Of a stretch of 64,000 nt of DNA, positions 12,151 through 21,283 are shown one piece after another; position 1 is the first letter of the stretch; each line of letters opens with the position of its first letter. Source of the DNA: Molanna angustata (Eukaryota; Arthropoda; Insecta; Trichoptera; Molannidae); NCBI GenBank assembly GCA_963576475.1, contig OY754978.1, forward strand, positions 11,958,799 through 12,022,798, in the 5' to 3' direction. The notes beneath the pieces were generated by a model. The model did no database searches. It saw only the letters and a list, made by a program, of their open reading frames with translations, and was not told the origin of the DNA. Made by a program: the position numbers and the translations under genes.

Positions 12151-13500
12151 TTGACCTACATTACCAATGCCTCAAAGAGATCTGCAGTTGTTGCATCATT
12201 CAGTGGTCGAGATACCAGTATGTTTATAAATGGCAAAGTAAATGGAAAGAATTTGAAACTTTTGCTGGATACTGGAGCAACGATAACAATCATGAGACCA
12301 GATTTGCTTTATAACAAAAAGTGTATTACACCAACTAAATGGACATTACGAACAGCTACTGGGGAGTCGGCATCTATATGTGGTGAGACATATGCCAACT
12401 TTCAAATTGGTAGTTCTATCTTCGATCATCAGGTGCTAGTGGCGAATATAGAGGAGGAAGTTATTCTCGGAATGGACATAATGGCGAAATATGGATTCCA
12501 GTTGGATCTAAAGAGGCGATCTTTGAAAATTGGAGATGAAGATGTTCTCGTGCAAGAGCGTGAGGAATTTTCTACACGTGTTCTTGCAGCGGATGTTGTA
12601 ACTATTCCAAAACAAAGTGAGATGTTAGTACGAGTCAATTTAGACTGTGTTATCCCGAATGGACATGTTTTGGTTGTGGAGTCCAACGCCAACAATGAAG
12701 CAGGAAAAGGAGTATTAATTGCAAGAGCACTGATTCAAAACCAAAAGGAAATTTTAGTCAGATTAATGAACATAAATGAATATCCAGTAACTGTCAAAAA
12801 AGGAGCTTATTTAAGTGTGTGTTCATCAGTTTCATCAGTAACACAAAATGCCTGCATCGCACAAGTTTCTTCAGAGGATGTACCAAAACATCTTGAAGAC
12901 TTTGTAAAAGATGCTTGTAAGGAACTTACCAAAGAACAAAGCAAACAAATTAGATACCTCATTGCTCATTATCAAGATGTTTTTGAGAATGCGAGTCTTT
13001 CTAAAGGAAGAACCAATGTTGTTCAACATCAAATAGATACGGGTGACGCAAGGCCTATCCGCCAATTACCTAGAAGGCTACCATTAGCAAAGCGGGCGGA
13101 AGCAGATCAAATTATTCAAGACATGGAAAGGGATAGCGTTATTGAACCATCAAGCAGCCCATGGTGTTCACCAGTAGTGTTAGTTAAAAAAAAAGATGGC
13201 TCAACTCGGTTCTGTGTGGACTTTCGCTTATTGAATAATGTAACTAAGAAGGATAGTTATCCACTGCCTCGAATCGATGACACCCTAGATACATTGGCTG
13301 GTTGTAAGATCTTCTCAACTTTGGATCTAAAGAGTGGTTATTGGCAGGTTGGATTGGAACCCAAGGATAGAGAAAAAACGGCGTTTTCTGTTGGAAGTGG
13401 ATTGTGGCAATTCAAAGTGATGCCATTTGGACTTTGCAATGCACCGGCTACGTTTGAACTGACATCATCGTACTTGGGAAGCGTTTTGAAGAACATTTAG
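12151..13500 (+). CDS. pol: Pol part 1: aspartic protease and N-terminal RT, interrupted
   Basis: This frame is open from 12073. The first codon at 12151 is TTG, so it has no start of its own and should be made as Gag-Pol. Counting from 12151: the protease active site DTGA at 40-43 and the flap partner ILGMD at 105-109. RT begins near 285 and shows RQLPRRLP (304-311), the fingers motif SSPWCSPVVLVKKKDG (335-350), RFCVDFRLLN (353-362), the motif A catalytic Asp in LDLKSGYWQ (D392) and motif B MPFGLCNAPATF (424-435). Right after FE (436-437) the sequence jumps, the frame is lost, and translation ends at the TAG at 13498-13500. The last dozen residues are out-of-frame and not native. The RT palm is therefore incomplete. 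Confidence 0.88.
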   Translation: MTYITNASKRSAVVASFSGRDTSMFINGKVNGKNLKLLLDTGATITIMRPDLLYNKKCITPTKWTLRTATGESASICGETYANFQIGSSIFDHQVLVANIEEEVILGMDIMAKYGFQLDLKRRSLKIGDEDVLVQEREEFSTRVLAADVVTIPKQSEMLVRVNLDCVIPNGHVLVVESNANNEAGKGVLIARALIQNQKEILVRLMNINEYPVTVKKGAYLSVCSSVSSVTQNACIAQVSSEDVPKHLEDFVKDACKELTKEQSKQIRYLIAHYQDVFENASLSKGRTNVVQHQIDTGDARPIRQLPRRLPLAKRAEADQIIQDMERDSVIEPSSSPWCSPVVLVKKKDGSTRFCVDFRLLNNVTKKDSYPLPRIDDTLDTLAGCKIFSTLDLKSGYWQVGLEPKDREKTAFSVGSGLWQFKVMPFGLCNAPATFELTSSYLGSVLKNI

Positions 13501-16268
13501 GAAATTTGGAACAGGTATTTTCACGATTGAGGTTGGCCAACCTTAAACTCAATTGCAAGAAATGTATATTGTTCCGAAAGCAAGTCAACTATCTAGGTCA
13601 TGTTGTCTCTGAGGAGGGAGTAGCAGTAGATCCTGAGAAGATTAAAGCTGTTCGAGATTGGCCAGTACTTAAAGACAAACATGAAGTAAGAAGCTTTTTG
13701 GGTCTGAGTACCTACTATCGACGATTTGTTCCAGGCTTTGCTGACATCGCAAAGCCACTGACAAAACTCACAGAGGAAAGCAGTGAATTCATATGGGATT
13801 TCAAGTGCCAACATGCATTTGAAGAATTAAAACAGGTTCTAATTAATTCTCCGGTTTTGAGTTATCCTCGAGCTGAAGGAATGTTTATTCTGGATACAGA
13901 TGCAAGTAACGTTGGTATCGGAAGTGTGCTCTCCCAAGTACAAGATGGGGCAGAACGCGTGATTGCTTACTTCAGTAAAGTATTGTCGAAACCAGAACGC
14001 AATTACTGTGTAACACGAAGAGAATTGCTTGCTGTTATCAAGTCAGTTGAGCACTTTCGCAAGTATTTATATGGACGGAAATTTCTTTTAAGGACAGATC
14101 ACTCGGCACTTGTGTGGCTTTTGCGATTCAAGAATCCTGAAGGTCAAGTGGCAAGATGGATAGAGAGATTGCAAGAATATGACTATGATTCTGAACATCG
14201 AGCCGGACTTCATCATAGAAATGCCGATGCACTGTCAAGGCGACCATGTCCAGAGGATTGCCAGCACTGTAATAAGGCTGAGGAAAAGTTTTTTATAGCT
14301 TGTAGAACCACGGTCGTTGACAATTTTTGGCAAGATGATGAAATACGAGCAGACCAATTGGAAGACCCAGATCTCAAGTTTGTAATGCAGTGGAAGGAAA
14401 ATGATCAAAGACCTTTATGGGAAGAAATAGCTTCACTATCTCCAAATATTAAGTCATACTGGGCTCAGTGGCAATCCATTGTCGTGGAAAATGGGTTGTT
14501 AAAGCGTGTATTGGAGAATGAAGATGGAACACAGCAGAGACAACAACTATTGATTCCAAGGAAGAGAATTCCTGAAGTTCTTAAACTGCTTCACAATGAT
14601 GTGTCTGGGGGACACTTGGGAGTTAAAAAAACCACAGAAAAAATTCGTCAACGTTTTTATTGGGTCAATTACAATGGAGATGTAAAAGATTGGTGTAGAA
14701 GATGTGTAACTTGTGCCACTTCAAACGGACCTCAGAAACGAAGGCGTGCGCCAATGAGGCAGTATAATGTTGGTAGCCCATTTGAAAGGATAGCCATTGA
14801 CATAGCGGGGCCGTTTCCCACAACGGAAAGAGGGAATAAATATATTCTGGTAGCAATGGACTATTTTAGTAAATGGACAGAAGCCTATGCACTACCGAAT
14901 CAAGAAGCTACCACTGTTGCTGAAGTCTTGGTAAGGGAACTGATAAGTCGTTTTGGAGTACCATTGGAGTTACACTCGGACCAGGGAAGAAACTTTGAAT
15001 CAGCCGTATTCCAGGGAATTTGTGAAGCATTAGGAATTCAAAAGACGAGAACAACTGCTTTGCATCCACAGTCGGATGGAATGGTGGAGCGAATGAATCG
15101 AACAATTGGAAGATTTTTGTCAAAAGCAGTGTCCGATCACCAGAAGGATTGGGACGAATACATCCACTTGTTCTTATTAGCTTATCGAGCAGCAATTCAT
15201 GAGACAACAGGGCAAACACCGGCAAGTGTGATTTTTGGCCGTGAGTTACGGTTACCTTGCGACCTGCAGTATGGATCTAAGCCTGGAGAAGATCTAGTTG
15301 GAGAAGATTATGTGTCAGATCTTCGGAGGAAAATGAATGCTATACATGACCGTGTACGGTCCAATATTCAAGTAGCTAGTGACAAGATGAAGGAGCGATA
15401 CGACATTAAAGCTGTGGAAGGTGGTTATCAGGCTGGAGACTTGGTTTGGTTATTTAATCCACAACGACGACGAGGCTACTCACCAAAGCTTCAGAAATCC
15501 TGGGAAGGACCGTATGAAGTGATCAAAAGGATTAATGATGTGGTTTATCGTATACGAAGAAAACCAAATGGGAAGCCAAGAGTGGTACATTTCAATCGCC
15601 TGGCTCCCTTTTTAGGTGATAACAAGGATGAGGAAAAAAATCCAGTTGCTCAAGTTTGCAATGTCCAAAGTGAAGAAAAGACCTTCGAGGAATTCATGAT
15701 GACTCCTTATCGACGCACTCGCCATGGTGTGACTGTGGAAATTGAGCAAGACCTCTTCGATATCCCAGAAGATAATGTTTTAGCTTACTGTGTGGCTCAA
15801 GACATGAAGATGACTAGTGGTATAGCCAAAGTTATCATGAGAAAGTATGGGATGTTATATGAGCTAAAAGCCAAGAATCTGAAGATTGGAGAAGCGGTCC
15901 ATTCACAGCATGGAAAACAGCATTTATTCTACATGACGAATAAGGAAACGTCTGAGGAACGAGCAGAGTATGCTCAGATGTGGAACTGTCTACGAAGTAT
16001 GCGGGATCAAATGTTACAGTTGAATCTTATGAAGCTCGGCATTCCAAAGATCAGTGATGGTATGGATTGGAAAGTGGTTCGGAATATGATAGAAGAGATT
16101 TTTCATAATACTGGAATTAATGTTCTAGTTTGCTGCTATAATCCAAGATACAGTAAAAATATAAAAAAAAGTGTACCATGTTACTTTTTCAAAGCATCTC
16201 ACTGTAGAGAAGGTTCAAAATGCCGATTTATTCATCTAGAGAATTCTGTTCGGGACGAACTGAACTAA
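13458..16268 (+). CDS. pol: Pol part 2: RT remainder, RNase H, integrase, macrodomain, CCCH finger
   Basis: In the downstream frame, sense RT sequence resumes at 13461 with the second Asp of the deleted YxDD motif. The first Met is at 13506 and residues below count from there. RT connection: YLGHVVSEEG (29-38). RNase H: D132 in DTDAS, E173, D198, D241. Integrase zinc module: H363, H370, C400, C403. Catalytic triad: D432, D492, E528, with D to E spaced 35. GPY/F: WEGPY (666-670). After a linker, residues 742-877 are a TARG1-like macrodomain, and 892-910 form a CCCH finger ten residues before the stop. The usual gypsy Pol ends soon after GPY/F, so about 200 residues are extra. The extra part is in frame, without stops, and uses similar codons to the rest. 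Confidence 0.9.
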   Translation, partial: TDIIVLGKRFEEHLGNLEQVFSRLRLANLKLNCKKCILFRKQVNYLGHVVSEEGVAVDPEKIKAVRDWPVLKDKHEVRSFLGLSTYYRRFVPGFADIAKPLTKLTEESSEFIWDFKCQHAFEELKQVLINSPVLSYPRAEGMFILDTDASNVGIGSVLSQVQDGAERVIAYFSKVLSKPERNYCVTRRELLAVIKSVEHFRKYLYGRKFLLRTDHSALVWLLRFKNPEGQVARWIERLQEYDYDSEHRAGLHHRNADALSRRPCPEDCQHCNKAEEKFFIACRTTVVDNFWQDDEIRADQLEDPDLKFVMQWKENDQRPLWEEIASLSPNIKSYWAQWQSIVVENGLLKRVLENEDGTQQRQQLLIPRKRIPEVLKLLHNDVSGGHLGVKKTTEKIRQRFYWVNYNGDVKDWCRRCVTCATSNGPQKRRRAPMRQYNVGSPFERIAIDIAGPFPTTERGNKYILVAMDYFSKWTEAYALPNQEATTVAEVLVRELISRFGVPLELHSDQGRNFESAVFQGICEALGIQKTRTTALHPQSDGMVERMNRTIGRFLSKAVSDHQKDWDEYIHLFLLAYRAAIHETTGQTPASVIFGRELRLPCDLQYGSKPGEDLVGEDYVSDLRRKMNAIHDRVRSNIQVASDKMKERYDIKAVEGGYQAGDLVWLFNPQRRRGYSPKLQKSWEGPYEVIKRINDVVYRIRRKPNGKPRVVHFNRLAPFLGDNKDEEKNPVAQVCNVQSEEKTFEEFMMTPYRRTRHGVTVEIEQDLFDIPEDNVLAYCVAQDMKMTSGIAKVIMRKYGMLYELKAKNLKIGEAVHSQHGKQHLFYMTNKETSEERAEYAQMWNCLRSMRDQMLQLNLMKLGIPKISDGMDWKVVRNMIEEIFHNTGINVLVCCYNPRYSKNIKKSVPCYFFKASHCREGSKCRFIHLENSVRDELN
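15729..16136 (+). other. Macrodomain (TARG1/OARD1-like) at Pol C-terminus
   Basis: Residues 742-877 of the downstream Pol frame follow the TARG1 pattern: DLFDIPEDNVLAYCVAQDMK (749-768), the loop MTSGIA (769-774, MGAGIA in human TARG1), a KIGEAV strand (793-798), then TNK with K813 where TARG1 has its catalytic Lys84, and PKISDGMD with D854 where TARG1 has Asp125. TARG1 hydrolyses ADP-ribose from acidic side chains and related esters. Both catalytic positions are retained. The second loop is less typical (SDG instead of GCG). The fold call comes from reading motifs by eye and recollection of human TARG1, not from a search. Confidence 0.8.
16179..16235 (+). other. CCCH zinc finger at the extreme Pol C-terminus
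   Basis: CYFFKASHCREGSKCRFIH fits C-x7-C-x5-C-x3-H (C892, C900, C906, H910). This is the spacing of RNA-binding CCCH fingers, with the usual aromatic after the first Cys and GxxCxFxH-like ending. It sits directly after the macrodomain, joined by a basic linker (YSKNIKKS). Confidence 0.8.
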
Positions 16269-16277
16269 GAGGGAGGC
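16267..16277 (+). promoter_or_regulatory. Polypurine tract
   Basis: AAGAGGGAGGC lies immediately before the 3' LTR and overlaps the pol stop codon. This is the expected primer site for plus-strand DNA. Confidence 0.75.
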
Positions 16278-16478
16278 AGTGTTATGAAATTAAGTACTAT
16301 TTCTATTTAAATTGAAAATTTAAATAGAAATATTTTGAAAATAAGAACCCAAGAAAAATGAAAACAAAAGATTTGAGTAGTGAGTTGGAAAAAACTAGAC
16401 AAACCTTGTAAAAATATAAATTGTAAAAATAAATAAGACTGAACCATAATAAAATAAATAAATATAAATTTCGGTACA
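16278..16478 (+). repeat. 3' LTR (201 bp)
   Basis: Identical to 10638-10838, including the inverted repeat (16299-16313 and 16317-16331). A short AT remainder of the target array follows. Confidence 0.95.
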
Positions 16479-16539
16479 ATATATATATATATTGTTAAAT
16501 GAGATGCTGAATACCTTCAATGCATGGTTATTATTGATA

Positions 16540-16750
16540 AATGATGAATGAAAAAACGCTAGAATACGGGACTAAAGATGGACCAAGAATATTTTGGAAT
16601 GAATACCACGTGATGACAAGAGAAGTAGAGGGAGACCACGATGGTCCGATGATATAAAAGCGTTTATGGTGGCTGGATGTAGAAGACCCAGGAGATATAT
16701 GAAGGAAAATGTCCAGCAGTGGACAGAGACGGCCCTGTTGCATAAGTAAG
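16540..16750 (+). pseudogene. LINE ORF2 C-terminal fragment
   Basis: From about 16609 the plus strand reads DKRSRGRPRWSDDIK followed by GCRRPRRYMKENVQQWTETA and a stop near 16748. This is the basic GRP-RW-DDIK and W-A-Q C-terminus of insect non-LTR retrotransposon polyproteins. Only the last 50 or so residues are present, so it is a typical 5'-truncated LINE insertion. Confidence 0.7.
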
Positions 16751-16861
16751 TCAGATGAAAAAACATTATTTACTTTTTTTATTTTTTTTTAAACACTTAT
16801 ATTCACCCCCAACCCCGTGTAATTATTCCTTCCAACTTATCGGTGTAACTAGAGAAGTAAG

Positions 16862-17015
16862 AATTACGCGAAAAACCAATCTTACATACATACATACAAT
16901 CACGCCACGTCCCACGCGAGGTAGGCAGATAGAACCGAACGCCACTTAATTCTATCTTGACACATATTCATCGCCTCGTCGACATTCATACATCGTCTTA
17001 TACATGTTCGTCTAA
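16862..17015 (-). pseudogene. LINE C-terminal fragment, CMNVDEA family
   Basis: The minus strand reads RCMNVDEAMNMCQDRIKWRS then VLSAYLAWDVA and a stop. This matches the longer copy at 34985-35400 (ACMRRCMNVNEVRNVCQERG). The 3' flank carries the ATCACGCC and ATACATACATAC tail common in Lepidoptera genomes. Confidence 0.7.
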
Positions 17016-17197
17016 AACCAATTGACTTACTATATTTTGATGTATGAGTGAGGCAGATTTCATTTTATGAACTCAATCTTCTTCCTTGCTTACCTGTAAC
17101 AAAGAAAATAATTTGGTTAATATAAAAAATAAATATTTTAAAATTACTAAGTGGATAGTTCCAATATATTCTGATTTAATGTATTATTTTTTAATGG

Positions 17198-17412
17198 TTC
17201 TCGGGCAACTTACAAGTACTATGTCAAATATTAATTTAACACGTACCCAATAACAAGTTGCTACATTCTAAAGACTATCGGATATTTATCTACTCACAGA
17301 TAGAGACTGAAAACACAAAACATTAAAAACTGTGTCTCCACCGGGAATCGAACCCGAAAACTTTCGCACAGGAGTCATATATCAAACCATCTGAGCCACG
17401 AAAGCCGACATT
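17198..17412 (-). repeat. tRNA-derived SINE, copy 1
   Basis: The head has an A box (reverse complement of ACCATCTGAGCCA, 17386-17398) and a B box (reverse complement of GGGAATCGAACCC, 17343-17355). A body of about 120 bp containing ACCCAATAACAAGTTG is shared with the copies at 20238, 21284, 30014, 54290 and 61556. It is a RNA polymerase III-type retroposon, not a functional tRNA: the acceptor stem cannot be closed. Confidence 0.8.
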
Positions 17413-17524
17413 TAGAAATATACGAAGGGCATACTAATTGTGGTAGTATCAAATAAGATTTTTTTAATATTCTATGAAGTTAGTACATTTTTATAATTCG
17501 ATCATTTCACCCGGTAAGGGCAAC

Positions 17525-17690
17525 AGATATGGTAAAAATATACATACTATCACCTCATGTCCTTTAAGTGGTAAACCCAGAGAGCCGAGCGCCATACTTC
17601 TTTATTTTTCATACATTCCTGGCTTTTTTACATCCATGCATCGTCACATCGACACTTCCATGTATATTTTTTTGGTGTACTGTTCATCGT
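17525..17690 (-). pseudogene. Decayed LINE C-terminal fragment, CMNVDEA family
   Basis: The minus strand gives RCDDAWM, KSQECMKNKEVWRSAL and similar pieces across frames, corresponding to the CMNVDEA-C-D-WRS region of the 16862-17015 fragment, with frameshifts. The flank has the same ATACATACTATCAC signature. Confidence 0.5.
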
Positions 17691-18359
17691 TCATTCTTTG
17701 AATATTCCCACAATATTCCCAAACCCAAGGTTTTCATATAAAAATATATAAATTCCGTAAAAATGTACAAACTAGAGAAAAATATAAGTCGGAGGAATTA
17801 AAAAGTAAAATAAGAAAAACTAGGATTGACATTATTTGATTGTTTGAAGTAATTGAATGAATATGGAAAATTGAAATAATATTAGAATGATATAAGGAAT
17901 AATTTGCATAATCTGAATTTCTATCTAACATTAGTTAAATATGAATTAAGGTATTTTATTCGATATTTCTTATCAAGCCGTAAACATGTTATTCATTCTG
18001 ATTTTTTATTTTAAACGCTCATTATAACCCAAAGAAAAATGCCAATCAAAAATTTAACTTTTATATTTTTAATTGGGCGGATATATTATACGATGCAGCA
18101 ATAATTACCTCGTGAAATAAAGATATCAATAGATGGAACTTGAGAAGCTTTTAACAAAAATTGCGGAGGGGATGAAAGTTTCCGATAATCCACCAATTTC
18201 CATTACCCCCCCTCCCCCCCCCCCACACCCCTTACACCGAGCTTACACCTCTTTTGAATTTTAAAATCTAACGCAGTTAGGGGAAATTTGAAAGAATCGT
18301 ATCATACCTTTTGAGAGAGATCTTGATATTCTTAATAATAAACTCTCCACCACATACCA
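17691..18359. other. AT-rich DNA, no gene seen
   Basis: No reading frame or repeat of note except a C-rich run at 18206-18225 (two poly-C tracts) and a TATTATAC-rich stretch. Confidence 0.6.
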
Positions 18360-18831
18360 AATATATTTTTTACTCCTCACTAACCCATGGGGATATAGTG
18401 GGGAGTTGTGATTTCGCAATTTTTAAGGCTATTTTTTTTATTGCAGATTATCAACTAGTATCATGCTGAGATTGTATTCTGAAAGTTTCATCACAATGTA
18501 TCTGTGTTATGTGCTGTGTACTATGTGCTGTGTGCTATGTACGGCGTGTTTATTTTACTTTATCGATTATACATAGACTAAAGTACTCATTCGATTATTT
18601 TCAAATTTTGCAAATATATTTATATATAATAGATTTATATATAATAGATTAGATTTTGAAAGATACCTGAATAGTGCTTCTCAATTTTTTTAACTGTCAA
18701 ATATTTAAAGTGACCCCAAGCTGAGGAATCATTTTTTTTTTGAAAAAATTGGAAATTTTTATTTTCAAATTGATAAAAAAGCACATCACTTTCATAAAAT
18801 GGCATTGAAGAATTATCAAGTTTTCATAATA
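18360..18831 (+). repeat. Interspersed repeat R1, copy 1
   Basis: From about 18372 (ACTCCTCACTAACC) this matches an inverted copy at 20441-20875 and a direct copy at 24741-25020. Shared phrases include AGATTATCAACTAGTATCATG and CACAATGTA. It is interrupted at 18831 by the DINE-like element; the sister copy at 20441-20875 lacks that insertion. Unclassified. Confidence 0.75.
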
Positions 18832-19854
18832 CTAGTTGCATGTAACACATGATATCCAACTGTCGATAGCGATAGTATGTATAGTTGAAGAATAAGTACC
18901 AAAAAATAATCCCATAAATACAAATTATTTAATATTTTAAGATATTTGATTTTCTATACAACACATGTGCCTACATATGTATGTATGTCAAGATAGGATA
19001 GTATGGAGGTCAGTCCTTTGATCCTACCCAGAATATGAAAACAGAATGATGGTATGTATGTATGTTTGGAGATTAGTATCAAACAATTAAGTCTTCTTAG
19101 ATATTGTGTGTAGGCGATTGCCATACAAATTGTATGAAGCAATGTCGTCACTAAATTCAATTTTTATAAAAATTATTAAAAAAAATTTGAGATGTGCTAA
19201 TACAATGTTCATATTTTTAATATAAAATTTAATTGTCTAGTTGGGGTGTTTCGGTTTTTTTTTGATATTTTTAAAAAAATTGGAAATATAGGCAGTTAAA
19301 CTCATAAATTTATCATAAAAAAATATTTTTCTTAATAAAAAATGTTTGAGAAATCCTGGATTTTTTTTAAAAAAAATTATTTGAGGTTTTGTATTTGTCT
19401 ATGTTTATAACAAATTTCAGCGTTCTAGATTTTATGGTTTCTGAGATATATGGAAAAATAAACCAAAATTTCAAAAGTTGATAACCCCTGACTGAAACAA
19501 AAATTCACACTTCTGAGTATAAAAGTTTTGTAGGCCTATAGCTGTTTATATATTCTGAAAATGTTGGCTCTGTAAATTGAGCGGATCAAAAGTTATAAGA
19601 GGGGGGGGGGACACACAGACACACAGACACACAGACACACACACACACACACACAACTCACATGAAATGTTCTACTCCGAATTCTGAGTAAATCCATGTA
19701 TGGGAACATATATGCTGCGAGGCCTCTAGTTGGTGTTATTAGCTTGCAAAAAGTCCACTACACCATACAAAATTTTCCTTCGTACACGCATCTTGGCTTA
19801 ATAATGTCGATTCATTAAGAGAATTGAATTCTCATGAACGAATCGACAGTTGGA
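18832..19854 (-). mobile_element. DINE/Helentron-like non-autonomous element, copy 1
   Basis: In element orientation it starts TCCAACTGTCGATTCG (19854 leftward). It carries a central (GT)n-type microsatellite (about 19611-19655), a matching inverted subterminal TCGACAGTTGGA, and ends with a hairpin CATGTgttACATG followed by CAACTAG. It lies between two T residues in element orientation. TC start, CTAG end, 3' hairpin, subterminal inverted repeat and central microsatellite are the features of Helentron-associated DINE elements. Non-coding, 1023 bp. Confidence 0.6.
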
Positions 19855-19884
19855 AAATATTTAAATAAAAAATAATTTAATAAA

Positions 19885-20208
19885 CTCATTTCATTAAAAT
19901 GCTTGATGTTTTCCATACAAAATTTGAATACTTTATAGAATGACTTGTTAGTGAGTAGTGAGGAGTTTAGCGTTGGCCACAACCCACTCGTTTTTTATTG
20001 TAATACAAGACAAGTTAATTCTCGCGTTTAATTTGAGTTAATGTTTAAGCATAAATCTACGGCTCTGAAATCACTGTGTAACTTCCACCCGCAACATAAC
20101 ATAATAAAACGAGTGGGTTGTGGCCATCGCTAAACTCCTCACTAACAAGTCACTCCACAAAGTGTTCAAATTTTGTATGGAAATTTTTCAATATTTTCAT
20201 GAAATGAG
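19885..20208. mobile_element. Foldback/MITE-like element with long inverted arms
   Basis: CTCATTTCATT at the left and ATGAAATGAG at the right begin inverted arms. These include the CCATACAAAATTTGAA segment and a stretch of about 50 bp around GGCCACAACCCACTCG (19977-19993 and reversed near 20110-20130). The arms are roughly 110 bp, imperfect, with about 90 bp between. Non-coding. Confidence 0.65.
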
Positions 20209-20237
20209 ATTGTTGAATTATTGTGATTTTAATATTT

Positions 20238-20426
20238 GTCGGCCTTTGTGACTCATTTGGTTCGGTATCAGACTGCTGATCCAAGGGTCCCGGGTTCCAT
20301 TTCCGATGGAGACACAGTTTTTAATTGTGTTTTCAGTCTGGATCTGTGATTCTCCAGAATGTGGCAACTTGTTATTGGGTGCGTGTTAAATAATTATTTG
20401 ACATAGCACATGTTAGCTGCCCGAAA
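20238..20426 (+). repeat. tRNA-derived SINE, copy 2
   Basis: The head GGCCTTTGTGACTCATTTGG and the B box GGGTTCCATTTCC are degraded. The body with CCAGAATGTGGCAACTTG and GGGTGCGTGTTAA is well preserved. Confidence 0.8.
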
Positions 20427-20440
20427 AGCTACATAAAATT

Positions 20441-20875
20441 AAATATTGTATTATGAAAACTTGATAACTCTTCAATACTATTTTGTGCCTTTTTAGCAAT
20501 TTAAAATAAAGATGTCAAATTTTAAGTTTCCTGAGCTAGGGGTTACTTTAAAATATTAGACAGTAAAAAAATTGAGAAGCACTATCTAGATATCCTTCTA
20601 AATCTAATGGAGTATAAGCGAGTATTAGATATACATATTTGCAAAATTTGAAAAGAATCGAATGAGTACTTTAGTCTATAATCGATAAAGTAGAATAAAC
20701 ACGCCGCGCCGTACACAGCTCATAGTACTCTATTACAAAGCACACATACATTGTGACGAAACTTTCAAAATACAATTTCAGCGTCATACTATTCGATAAT
20801 CTATAAAAAAATAACCCTCGTTATTGCGAATTCACAACACCCTTGGGGTAGTGAGGAGTAAAAATCGGAACCTCA
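20441..20875 (-). repeat. Interspersed repeat R1, copy 2 (inverted)
   Basis: Reverse-complement match to 18372-18831, including ATCAAGTTTTCATAAT at its end. The match continues without a break past the point where copy 1 is split by the DINE-like element. Confidence 0.75.
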
Positions 20876-20989
20876 ATAATGTCAATATGTAGTGTAATAA
20901 TTCTCGTTATGATTTAAAATAAGATATGCTACGTATCAGAATAGGTGAATTATTGCTATTAGAAGCATTATCACTGCGATTGTTTTACT

Positions 20990-21050
20990 TAAGTTTGCTC
21001 GCAGGATTCGAACCTGAGTCCAATGGATTAATAATCTAACGCCCTTTAAA
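20990..21050 (-). repeat. tRNA-like SINE head
   Basis: The minus strand contains GGGCGTTAGATTATTAATCC and a B box GGTTCGAATCC. No closing acceptor stem is visible. It is either a tRNA pseudogene or the head of a SINE family different from copies 1-7. Confidence 0.5.
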
Positions 21051-21283
21051 ATAGTATTTTATTCAGTTTGAGACAAATACGTTTTGGAAACGTTTTCCAA
21101 ACTTTATATTTCAAACTATAAACTTAGTTCAAGTGAACATAGGCTTTAGGCATATTTCCCCTCAGCTTTATTCTCAAGTGCTTGATCAAGTTCAATACAA
21201 GATTAGAGAAGCGACGAGCTAAATCTAAAGAGGGTGGAAAGCCTTAAAATTAGACGCTTATCATTTTCATCTCTTCCCTTTAA

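Noticed and set aside
16267..16478. Envelope gene downstream of pol
   Set aside because: The pol stop is within the polypurine tract and the 3' LTR follows at once, so there is no room for an env frame.
17335..17412. tRNA gene on the minus strand
   Set aside because: A and B boxes are present, but the acceptor stem does not close and the body matches other SINE copies.
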